The notes under the pieces are model-generated. The model was not told the origin of the DNA and did not search any database. It saw only the letters and a list, made by a program, of their open reading frames with translations. A stretch of DNA of 64,000 nucleotides, taken from Gonapodya prolifera JEL478. Its lineage: Eukaryota > Monoblepharomycota > Monoblepharidomycetes > Monoblepharidales > Gonapodyaceae. How positions within the stretch are numbered: the stretch's first letter is position 1; the number at the start of each line of letters is the position of its first letter. The position numbers were made by a program, and so were the translations under genes. The stretch is from the NCBI GenBank assembly GCA_001574975.1, contig KQ965731.1, positions 558,001 through 622,000 on the forward strand. The letters are read 5' to 3'. Of the stretch, positions 1-9,496 are shown piece by piece.

Positions 1-906
1 AGGAGCTTCTCCTCGAAGAGAACCCCCTTACACATCGGCCACGAAAAAAGAAAGCAGAACAAAAGCCCACTGAAACAGGGACATCCTCTGCGGGGGCTGT
101 AGGTGGTCCCCATAAAACTGCCACAGTCACACCGAGCGCCATTGCGGCAAGTCCGGAAGGCTCCCCAACAGAGCCCACCTGTGAAGACGCTTTAAAAAAG
201 AAGAAGTCAAGGACGGAGCAAGAGCTGGAGTTTATTGACAAGAATTTTGCGATCTTCGATTATCGCAAAACAGAGCGGTTCAAGGGTGAGTTTTAGTCTG
301 GGTCGGTCCTTGGATTGGAGGGTGGTCATCTCACCGTACCCTTACTCTACAGATGAGATTGCGGCGGAAGATTTGGCCACCATGAACGCTGCTTCCAATT
401 CCCGGGAAAGCTCCCGCAGGACCTCGAAAACCTCCCAACAACAACCAAAAGCCCCGACACCTCCCCCGATTCTTTCGATACCCATGCCACCCCTTTCAAC
501 AGATCTTTACATAGGCCAGCCGGGGACAACCGCTCCACCTCCAACCTTCCACCCCCTTCAGAGTGTTGGTGCAGGCGGTCGACGGCTCGGTCGCGACTCC
601 GAGGCTCACAATGAAGATCACCGCAGTGCCCCAGCACAACACGCCGCCAGATCGGCCTCCATGTCGGATCGTGGACCGGCTCCAAAGAAATCCGAAATTG
701 AAAAGCCTCGCGCCCGTAGTGCCGCGTCTGCCGGACCCCATCTGCCATCTGGTGAAACAGGGTCGGGGAGGCGTAAGCGCAGCATCAGTCGCGTGTTCGG
801 AGGTGTGCGTCTCTTTAAGAGGGGCAAGGACCGAGAGCCAAAGGATAGCGACTGGACGACGGTTGTGTCATCTCGACCCGTTAATTCACCAACACCAGAC
901 ATGTGA
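1..906 (+). CDS. 3' end of a disordered basic protein (5' truncated by window)
   Basis: The 3' end of a gene that begins before the window. The frame is open from base 3 to a GT donor at 286, an intron runs 286-352, and coding continues 353-906 with the stop at 904-906; codon phase closes across the intron. The visible part is rich in Lys, Ser, Pro and Arg, with a basic cluster (KKKKSR) near 195-210, a proline-rich stretch near 440-480 and a basic RRKRS cluster near 770. No folded domain is recognisable, so no function is proposed. The basic clusters would suit a nuclear protein, which is inference only. ATG codons inside the frame are not taken as starts because the upstream exon is already open. 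Confidence 0.55.
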
Positions 907-1117
907 GAGACACAATGGACCGCGAACATTGCAGTTTAGTGCCTGCTTTTTCGGAATTCATCCCCCTGCCGAACGAACATTCTCATATATGTAAATGGTC
1001 CCAATGACCTGGCATTTGAATGTTCGGTGCGGTTGATATAGTAAGAACACATTCGACCATGTAATAAACTTTGCTAGGCGCTGCGTCTCATACGATCGCA
1101 TTCATCTCAACTCCTGT

Positions 1118-1801
1118 TCAAATGTCCGCGACCTTGGTTCCCGCATTCCACTTCGCCCGCTGGAACACCTCCTTATCGTCGTCATCCACGTACACTAAGC
1201 TAGGCGAAACATATCGCTTCGTGTGGTACACAGGTTCCGCAGATCCCTCGGCGAACTTGCCCTCTTTAGTGAGACCAGGAACGGGGTCTGTGAGCGAGCC
1301 AGGAACGAAGCCATCCACCTGTTGCATGATCTCAGCCTCCCTGGAAGCTAAGGCGTCCATGCGGCGAACGGTGTCTCTGTCAGTCTCGGCCTGAAGGATG
1401 GGCACAAGGTGGATTCGAGACCACGTTTTTTCGCGACGGAGCTCTCTGTGGTATCAAAATGGGCGATGTTTCGCGGAGGCGTCCACACGAACATTCATAT
1501 TGGAGAGGCGTGACCGGCAAGCAGGGAATTGTGACATGTCCGGAGCCATCGCCAGTGCATTAACAGTTGGAGCGCGACGAAGGGCTCTTTAAAGGCACTG
1601 CGAAAATAAAAATAGATAAAAGCTCACGTACCTCCTCTCTGCGTTCAATTCTCCAATCTTCATGAACCCCCACCCGCTCACAAGTCCCCCAGCGAGGAAC
1701 AGAAACGCTCCCGACGGGCCCTTCTTGGGCAGATTGCGCGCAAATCTGACTGGGGCGAATCCACCAGGCGGCGGGAGGTCTTGGCGGGGTGGTGCTGCCA
1801 T
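1118..1801 (-). CDS. NDUFA13: NADH dehydrogenase (complex I) subunit NDUFA13 / GRIM-19
   Basis: Accessory subunit of respiratory complex I in the mitochondrial inner membrane. Two exons, 1632-1801 and 1118-1445, joined over a 186-nt intron with GTACGT donor and CACAG acceptor, give 165 aa. The family signature is clear: an N-terminal DLPPPGGF motif, then RNLPKKGPSG, a hydrophobic segment at about residues 30-50, the charged junction ELRREKTWSR, then PILQAETDRD and a C-terminal YHTKRYVSP stretch equivalent to the FHTTRW region of animal GRIM-19. The length is close to that of other fungal members. The gene lies head-to-head with the one at 1855, with only 53 bp between start codons. The intron is longer than most in the window but shows nothing unusual. 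Confidence 0.93.
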
Positions 1802-1854
1802 CAGGAGGTGGGGACGAAAACGAGTTCGACTGCGGTCACTCTCAGACCGTAAGA

Positions 1855-2340
1855 ATGTCTTCTAACCCCAACACGACGCTACTGGCAGTCAATGGCACAT
1901 TGATGCGCGGGCTGGCACTTAACCCAAACCTCACGTCAATAGGGGCAACATTTTTGTGCGAAACTGCAACTGAGGCATCGTACCGATTGTGGACCATCAA
2001 TGATGTTCACCCAGCCATGCAACGAGTCCAATCTGGTGGAGTGTCTATCGCTGTTGAGGTGTGGGACGTGCCGAACAATGGGATTGCTTCGATTCTCCTT
2101 AAAGAACCGCCAGGTGAGATGATCGTCACGCATATTCCACGATCTTTTGGCCAAAACTTACACTTTCGATTAAAATCATCTCTGTCGCTTCGAGGCCTTT
2201 GCATCGGAAAGGTTAAGCTGGTTGATGGACTTGAAGTACTTGGCGTTGTTGGGGAGGCAATTTTGTGTGAAACTCAGGGAAAGGAAATCACAAACTTTGG
2301 GGGCTGGAGATCGTATATGTCATCAAAAGGGAGTGCATGA
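1855..2340 (+). CDS. Small protein resembling the allophanate hydrolase C-terminal domain
   Basis: Exons 1855-2113 and 2195-2340 (134 aa), with an 81-nt in-frame intron whose donor is GTGAG. The protein resembles the stand-alone C-terminal domain of allophanate hydrolase: an opening LLAVNGTLMRGLALNPNL, then YRLWTI, then VEVWDVP, a glycine-bearing central segment, and near the end the typical ILCE followed by ITNFGGWRSY. In bacteria and some fungi this domain is fused to an amidase in urea breakdown; here no amidase precedes it, so its reaction cannot be stated. It may bind or modify a small carboxylated or amide compound, which is inference. The ATG at 1855 is preferred because upstream in-frame residues are not family-like and overlap the presumed promoter of NDUFA13. 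Confidence 0.75.
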   Translation: MSSNPNTTLLAVNGTLMRGLALNPNLTSIGATFLCETATEASYRLWTINDVHPAMQRVQSGGVSIAVEVWDVPNNGIASILLKEPPGEMIVTHIPRSFGQNLHFRLKSSLSLRGLCIGKVKLVDGLEVLGVVGEAILCETQGKEITNFGGWRSYMSSKGSA

Positions 2341-2482
2341 TAATATAGATTTACATGCACAATGCTGGCGACAGGTTCCCAAGTAAGGTTCATGAATGCA
2401 TGTTTCCCCGGGAGGCGAACGAGATAAGGACCCCGCATTTTGATAATCGAAACGCTCGATCTTCGGATCGGATTCACACAGG

Positions 2483-4605
2483 ATGATCCCATCGCTATAT
2501 TCTTCAACAAGAAGAGCAATCCTCGTGATTTTCGCGGTCAGCGCGACCTTCACAGCAGCTGGTTCCATTTATGGGTAGGTACGATCACGGGGACGGCAAT
2601 CCAACCCTGTCTCACATCTTCACATACTGGGTCCTTTCTCTGCATCACCTACCAAAGTTTTGCAGGATTGAAGGAAGTATTCGTAAAGGAAGGAATTTAC
2701 AGTGAGCTATGCGGCGCAGACGAAGTGCGACCCTGCACGGCGCAGTGTGAGTTTCTGTCAGGCCTGTTGCGCATTGCTGTGCTTTGATAAGCAACCTTGT
2801 CTAGTACTCCGCCTTGCTCTCATGTTCAGTGCCGCGGCACTCGCATCCGCTTGTTTTCAGGTACACATGAAGTTACCCTCGGGGAAAGTCCCACAAACTG
2901 TAATGAATGTATTTTCAGCTTCCCTCAGGAGTGATTCTTGACGCGATCGGACCACGAAGATCTTTTGCGCTTGCATCTCTTCTATTTGCGGCTGGTACCG
3001 TTCTCATGGCGTCGTCAGGGCCAGGTATGGGAATTTGTTGGAACTTGTTGTCGTGAAGATGTGTGCACTCATGTCTTCGAATATGTAACACCAAAGTATT
3101 TGACGGCTACATGCCTGGTTTCATCCTTCTTGGAGTGGCGGGGCTCCTTATGTACATGTCGGTCATTCATATCAGTGTTACATTCCCTGCCCGGGCTGGG
3201 CTTCTCTTAGCGATGATTTCCGGTGCATTTGATGCCAGTGGGATCGTGTTTCCTGCGTATGGGTGGATCTACGACGCTGTGGGATGGAAGCCAACCGACT
3301 TCTTCTGGACGTACACGTCTGTTCCGATCCTTCTTTTCTGTGGTGAGTTGCGAACTGCGATGTGCACCTGTGGAGCGCAGAGCTTCTTTTTTCTTCGACC
3401 CAAACAGCATTTATTTTGAACTCTCCTGACAGGCAATTTCCTCCAACCCTCCGAGTCTTTCGAGTGGGCCAGCGATGACGTGATCAAAGTTGATCCCCCC
3501 GGTAACACACCCGTCGAAGAAGACCTCAACCGAAGTCTTCGCAAGATTGACTCGGATGACACCATTACTCCGAGCCTCCTGGCGTCGGCGTCATCTTCGG
3601 AATCTACTCCCCTACTCACACCGCCACCCGAAGAACCGGCGCAAGGTCCCTCACATGGAAGCGCCCCTGCTCGCTTGTCCGCCCGGGACCGCTACATCCA
3701 GTCACTCCCTGTTACTGAACAGTTGCGCACACCGGAGTTTTTCCTCAACGCGACATGGATCTTTCTGACAACGGTCCGGATAAATTTTTACATCGCGACG
3801 CTCGCCGAACAGCTTGGTGAAATGCAAGGGCCGGGGCAGGAGGCTATGAAGGAATCCATTGTTTCCGTATTCAACGTCGCCAATTCGATTGGCGCAGTCG
3901 CAATGATCGTGCCCATGGGGTAGTCAGTACCTCGATTTCCAAAGATTGACGGAATCACACTTATCTGGCATTCACCCCCCCCCCCCCCCAACCAGCCTTA
4001 TTGATACATATCCCCTGTACGTCAACTTTTTGATCCAGTACTTTGTTTTTGCGTTTCCCTTCGCGGTACTCGGGTAAGCATTGTGGGGAGTTGGGGGCGG
4101 GAGGGCGGCTTCTGCTCACTTTTCCGAAACCAGGTTGGTTCCGTCTTTGCCTGTCCAATACATCACAGCAACTCTAGGGGGATTGATCAGGCCATTCAGT
4201 GAGCTTTCATATATTTCGAACTCGCTATGTGGCCCTCCAATCTGGTCTGGTCGTACTGTACTCTAGTGTACACCACAACGATCCAATTCGCATCTCAGAC
4301 TTTCGGCTTCAAAAGTTTCGGTCGTGTCTACGGGCTTCAGATGTTCGTGGCATCTCTGTGCAACTTTCTGCAGGTGAGCGGTCTGGCATCTGCCCACTAC
4401 GTTGATCTGTTGATCTGGGTTCACCCTAAACATGACGTCTGCACATCAGTACTTCCTATCTTGGGTCGCGCTCGACGTCATGGGTGGTCAGTTCTTTTGG
4501 GTCAACGTGTTCCTTTCTGTGCTGCAGACAGCCGTGCTTGCATTTCCGCTGTATCTGAGAAGAGTCTCGATAGTGGCAGCAAAGACGGAGGCGGATGCGT
4601 CGTAG
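2483..4605 (+). CDS. Major facilitator transporter, SLC43/FMP42-like
   Basis: Multi-pass membrane transporter of the MFS family, closest in pattern to SLC43 amino-acid transporters and the yeast FMP42 group. Supported exons: 2483-2574, 2658-2746, 2805-2860, 2919-3024, 3096-3342, 3433-3919, 3996-4073, an exon ending 4373, and 4450-4605. Read together they give TM1, the extracellular loop GIYSELCGADEVRPC, the motif DAIGPRR, a segment SGAFDASGIVFPAYG typical of SLC43, a long polar cytoplasmic loop (about 3433-3720) and the second half of the bundle ending with FWVNVFLSVLQ and a short polar tail. The 5' edge of the exon ending at 4373 is not resolved: the frame reading SKSFGRV-like sequence is family-like but no acceptor fits phase. 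One intron carries a C15 tract. The substrate is not predictable. Confidence 0.8.
3975..3989 (+). repeat. Poly-C tract (C15) in an intron
   Basis: Fifteen consecutive C residues near the 3' end of the intron 3920-3995 of the transporter gene. It takes the place of the usual pyrimidine tract just before the CCAG acceptor. Homopolymer length may be a sequencing uncertainty but it does not affect the reading frame. Confidence 0.9.
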
Positions 4606-4686
4606 ATTAAACAATTAAAGTCATTTTCATTTTCAATTCAAAAGTTTTGCAAACAAAAGTGTTGACAAACAAAGAAAAAAAACCGT

Positions 4687-4866
4687 GGTTCCAAAGTCCC
4701 TACGTGGATTATGCAGCGTTGCGACATTTCAACCTTTACACTCCCGTCCTCCCTTTCTAACTCCTCTCTCATCACGCCTCAAAAACCAGTGATTCCAAAA
4801 GTCCCAACGTGGATTATGCATTTTGCAGACATTCCTCACTTCAGCCTTTACCCTCCCATCACGCCC
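4687..4866 (+). repeat. Imperfect tandem duplication, about 105-bp unit
   Basis: Two diverged copies lie between the convergent ends of the transporter and the monooxygenase. Copy 1 starts near 4687 and copy 2 near 4791. Both share ACGTGGATTATGCA, a GACATT block, a CCTTTAC-CTCCC block and an ATCACGCC end. Copy 2 has lost the middle pyrimidine stretch. No coding potential is seen. Confidence 0.75.
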
Positions 4867-6259
4867 TTAGCGCCTCTGGTACTCAGCCAAGGCCTTCTCC
4901 ACATCCGCCTCGAAATTATGCGCGAGGATCTTATCATTGAGCCCAAACAGATTCTTGACGAGCACAATGGTCCTGAACACGAATCTCCCGACGCGCATCT
5001 GCACGCCCGACGAGGCCGTCCAGTGGGCCGCTACCTGGCGGGACGCGGAGGCGACAAAGTGCACGCGTTTAAGCCGGATCGAGTCGTACAGACGGAACAC
5101 AGTCGGGTGCACGTCCCCGCGCGACAGGTCTGGGAAGCGCCCGAAGAGGTCGTAGATGACGGCGCAGTCCTCGATCGCTTGGCACAGGCCCTGCCCTTGT
5201 GTGGGGAGCATGCCGTGGCCTGAGTCGCCGACGAGGAGGATTCGGCCCTGAAGATTGAGGGAACAGGGGGAAGAGAGGCTCGTTAGGAGAGGAGAAGAGC
5301 ATGAGCGGGGGAATAATAATAATACGTACCCTGTGCAGTGTGTCCATGTCGGGCAGGTCGTACATGTGCAAAGGGGTGATCCGCTTCGAGTACCGAATGG
5401 CGGCTGAGACCGATTTGGGGGCCTTCCACTCGTCCACAATGCTCGCGAGGCGGGCAGACTCCTTGGGCAGGTCCTTGTACGGCCTCCAGTCAGGATCCTC
5501 CTCGTCCTGGGGCGGACGCAGCTGCATCAAAATCCACGCGCCGGCGTTGTCTTCGGGGCAGTGCACGGTGAATATGATGCTGGCGTCGAGCGGGTCCATG
5601 TACAGTGCCATGGGGTTGTCGAAGCGCAGGGGGGCCACGCCGGGAACGCCCACGTCCATGCCGAGGTCGAACACGCCGACGTAGCCTGCTCCGACGCGCT
5701 GGGCGGGCTTGGCCTCGGGGAAGGCGAGGGTGCGAACGATGGAGTTGATTCCGTCGGCAGCGACGAGGAAGTCGGCGGTGAGCGAGGTGCGGTCGGCAAA
5801 GGTTGCAGTGACGTTGGTCGGGGTCTGCGAGACGCCCACGAGACGCTTCTCTAGGAAGAGCTGGATACCTGCGGCGTCACAGGCGCGCATGAGGATGCCG
5901 TGGAAGGTGCTTCGCAGGATCTGGATGGGTGGGTGCTCCCCGTCTCGCGATGCCGTCTGCTTCCTCCTGATGGGGTCGGTCCCGTCCATGAGCATGAATA
6001 TTATCTCCTCAGCGCCGCCCCCGGTAGCCACCATGACGTCGTCGAGGAGTCCGAGGCGATCGAGGCCACGGAGCCCATTTCCATAGAGGGAGACGGACCC
6101 TCCGACTTCCCAAAAGGGGGCGGTGTCGCCTGCCTTGTCCCCGCCGCGGTACGGTCCGCGCTTTTCGCATATGACGACGTCGAACCCTCGTTTCTTGAGT
6201 GCGAGCGCGGCAAGAGCCCCTGCCGGCCCTGCGCCAATCACCATGACGGAAGGGCCCAT
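4867..6259 (-). CDS. FAD-dependent (group A) monooxygenase
   Basis: Exons 5330-6259 and 4867-5247 with an 82-nt intron (GTACGT...CTTCAG), 436 aa. Residues 5-15 form the Rossmann FAD-binding motif VIGAGPAGAL followed by the ADP-binding helix and the acidic strand end VICEKR. A central VAADGINSIVR is the DG motif, and GRILLVGDSGHGM followed by PTQGQG is the second FAD motif that contacts the ribityl chain. This order and length match salicylate hydroxylase/kynurenine-monooxygenase-type enzymes, which use NAD(P)H and O2 to hydroxylate a substrate. The substrate cannot be told from sequence. The start at 6259 places the glycine motif at the usual distance from the N terminus. No signal peptide or clear C-terminal membrane anchor is visible. 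It faces a 1.3-kb gene-poor stretch. Confidence 0.9.
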
Positions 6260-7535
6260 GCCGACCGTCGTGAGGTTTGCGGATGGTTTGAGAGAGTTGA
6301 AACGGTTCCTGAGAGAGTCCGATGGAAGGGAGGATGTCCGAACGAGGGAACGAACGGTTGGTACCAGGAAAATAGCGGAGTTAGTGTGTTTGGTCGATTG
6401 TGCAGCAGCGCTCGCTGGGCGGCGGGAAACTCACGGGTTCGTTCGATGGTCCGGAAAACTCGCCGTCCGTGGACTGCGCTGGTCGGACTGTGCTGGGAAA
6501 GGGACGGATTGTGTGTGAGAGGGCCGGAGGACCTTGAGGCGTAGAATTAGGACACTGGTACAGGAACTTTTGCAGCAGGGACTTTTGAAGGAGGTGTGCG
6601 AGGGATTGGAAACCACGCGGAAAAGAGAGAGAAAGAGAGGAGAAGGTGCGCTGCGAGTAGCTCAGGGTTGGAGCTCAGGGTTGTGATCCGTGATCAAACC
6701 TGTAGCCGAGCTGGATTGGCCGAAAGGGACTGCTGATTACATCATTTGCGAACTGACGAAAAGCACCAAGAGCTCTTTATTGCAAACGAGAGTACTTTTG
6801 GTGCAAACGCAGTGTTAATGGTGCGGCATTACCCTCTCAATCCCCCCAAGATTCACGTACTGTTCGTAGAGTGCGTGAGTGGGGGGATTTTCAATCAAAG
6901 GCCTAAATCATTGGTTGTGGCTTGATGGAGATCTACACGTAATCAATCAGTAAAATGGTGGCCCGCCAACTCCATTACGAAACGAATGGACAGCTTAATG
7001 TACCCACCTCAAGTGAATTTTTCGGAATTACATAGTACTGGCTCCAGCTCCAAGCATTCTATCCAATGTGTGGCGCAATCTTGGTATGTGCTACCTGAAA
7101 GATGATAAACAGAACGAGAAACAATAGAAAAACACAAATACCTTCCAGGAACCCTCTTGATTTGCCCTGCAATTATAACACACATTGAAGTGGAGCGTTG
7201 CTATATCATTTCTTGCGCATGCTATCAAGTCCCGCAGTTCTGTCGTTCGGACCTGATATCACAGAAACGCTTTACAACAAACCATTCATATCATCCGGTT
7301 ACAATCATCAGTCGCTTCGCTTTCAGGGCTCGCAGCAGTGTGTTCTCAACTGAAACTGTTGCAGATTTTCGTCCAATGATTTTGGTTCATTAAAATCATA
7401 ACGTAAAAGGTGATGTCACAATTTAGCCACGCCAATCTTTTTCTTTCCACCACTTCTTTTCTCCACCTCTCGTCTTACCACCGTCGCACTCGCGCCTTTC
7501 TCTAGTGACATACGCCTGGATCCCCACCCCTTCCG
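6260..7535. other. Gene-poor intergenic stretch
   Basis: About 1.3 kb between the monooxygenase start and the next plus-strand gene. All frames are short, none resembles a known family, and no tRNA cloverleaf, repeat or inverted repeat was noticed. It is AT-richer than its neighbours and probably holds the two promoters. A pyrimidine-rich stretch at about 7438-7505 precedes the start at 7536, as is common upstream of fungal start sites. Confidence 0.6.
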
Positions 7536-9300
7536 ATGCTCGCCAACAACAGCCAAAGGCGACAGCAACCACCCCAACCCAACCTAAACTCGCACTCTGG
7601 ACCCGGGCAAAACGCGACCCCGGAGAGCAACGTGAACCCTCCCGGCTCGAATCCGAGACTCATCAAAGGGCTGGACAGGTTCACGAAACAGCACCCGCAA
7701 CAGAAGACCGAGCAAGGGCCACGTCAGCATAGGCATTCGCATCCGATGCACGTTCAACACCAGTACCAGCAGCAGCATCTTTCACAGAAACACATGGCTT
7801 ACCCACCGATGGAACGCGGGGCCAAGCGTGGCCGTGACTCAGCCAACGCGGATTCCGTTTCCGACAACCTAAACCAGCCCTGGCGCCAAGCTGAGCCACC
7901 GCGGCGACCGCACAAGGTACCGCGATCACAGCCACCGCAGTTTTTGCAAGAGAGTCCACTCCACGCGGCGGGAAGTGGACAAGAGGTGCGTGCGACGTGT
8001 GGGGCGTGTGTGAATGGGGAATTGGGGGACGGTCTGGGAATCAAACACGGAAGCCAAAATGAATGTACGAGGACAAGAACATGGTTTTGGACGGTTCAAT
8101 CCTGGAATACTAATTCGTTTTGGAGAATATTTGCTCCAAAGGGATCCAACGGTTGAAGTGTGTATCTCCTTTCTTTCAGCCGCACAACGTCCCCCCGCCC
8201 CCTTTCGACGACCTCGACCTCGACATGGAGGACGAAGTCGCGGGTGAGGACGTAGATGGTGCAGGTGTAGACGAGGTCGTCGCAGCAGAGGGTGCGAGCA
8301 CCGACCAAGAAAGCGTCAACGAGGACAGGGACAACGGGTCGGACGAGGAGGCCAAGGCTCGGGGCAACGAAGAGGCAGAGGCCGAGGACGAGGAGGAGCG
8401 GGAGCAAGAAGAAGATGATGATGATGACGAGCAAGAGCAAGAGCAAGAGCAGGGATCGCACGTCGAGGGCCAGGAAGAGGACTCGTTGGGCGCGTACCAG
8501 GATAAAGACATGGAGGGGGGAATCGGGGTGATGTACTCCGTGGAGGTTACGGGGCAGACGTACGCCGCCGGCATGGGCATCCCGCCGCAACACGTACCCA
8601 TGAGCATCCACGCGTACTACCCGGGGAACGCCAACCAAAGCATCCAAGCCGCGGGCCTTCAGGACACGACGGACTCGGGCAGTCTCTCACAGACCTCGGG
8701 TGCCGGTGGCGAGGGTCACCAGGAGCAGGAGCAGGAGGGTGATTTCGGTCCGGTGCAGCCTGAGGCTGAGGCCGGCGTGAGGGGTGAGGACGAGGACGAG
8801 GATGAAGACGATATGGCTGTGGCGCTCAAAGCGGACGCAGACGATTCGTTTGGCACACTCGGCGAGTCGCAGGGCGGTGACGACGAGAACGGGGCGCACT
8901 CAGGGCTGTTGAAGCTATGGCCGATTGAAAAGGTGAAGGTTCCCAAGTCACTCGAGGAGGTGGACGCTATAGTGGAAGGTTGGTTCCTCGTTTGGCATGT
9001 GGGGAATGGTTCCGTGTTTCTGGAAACTAACACAATCCCCCTCAGCGTTTAGGGCCAAAGTCGCCGCGAGCCTGGGTCGAGCGCAATCTGCCCTTCGGTG
9101 AGCGTGCTCTGTCCCCTTTTACGATTTGTTCGTCGTGATCTTCATTCCTCGACTTCTTTCACAGGGAGTTCCCCAAAGCTACCGCCCATGCCGAGAACGT
9201 CCTGGCGGAACGCCGTGCGCTCATTGAGAAGCGCGAAGAGGAGCTTACCAAGTACATGGGGAGGATAAAGAAAGGGATCTCCGTGATGAAATTTGATTGA
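7536..9300 (+). CDS. Acidic, partly disordered protein with C-terminal helical region
   Basis: Exons 7536-7985, 8180-8978, 9046-9097 and 9165-9300; all phases close and give 478 aa. Residues 1-150 are Gln/His/Pro-rich and basic. Residues about 160-240 are dominated by Asp and Glu (runs of EEE and DDDD, plus an EQEQEQ repeat). A second acidic block lies near residue 350. The last 80 residues look different: a predicted long amphipathic helix with SLGRAQSALREFPKA, then AERRALIEKREEEL, compatible with a coiled coil. I do not recognise the family. The pattern of basic N terminus, acidic middle and helical tail suggests a chromatin- or complex-associated protein, but that is inference. The first intron is 194 nt, the others about 67 nt. 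Confidence 0.7.
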
Positions 9301-9496
9301 AGAGGGGCCTATAGAGATCTTTCGAGGTCGGGCGGGGAGGCGTGTGATGTTTTTCGTTTCCCCAAAGTAGTTCTTTCAAGAAATAAAAAAAGTGAATTAA
9401 ATTTAGGCGAGGCCCTTCGCTTTACAACTTAGTTAAGCTACGGTTTCATTTCCCACTTTTCCATTTCCACGCTGCTCCAAGATTCCATTATCACGC

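Noticed and set aside
3900-4000. Premature stop after PMG at 3923 in the transporter
   Set aside because: The stop lies in an intron starting GTAGTC at 3920; splicing to 3996 restores the transmembrane sequence.
8096-8647. 183-codon minus-strand frame rich in Leu and Val opposite the acidic protein
   Set aside because: It is the reverse complement of Asp/Glu-rich codons, which automatically read as Leu/Val; no splice support and the plus-strand gene closes perfectly.
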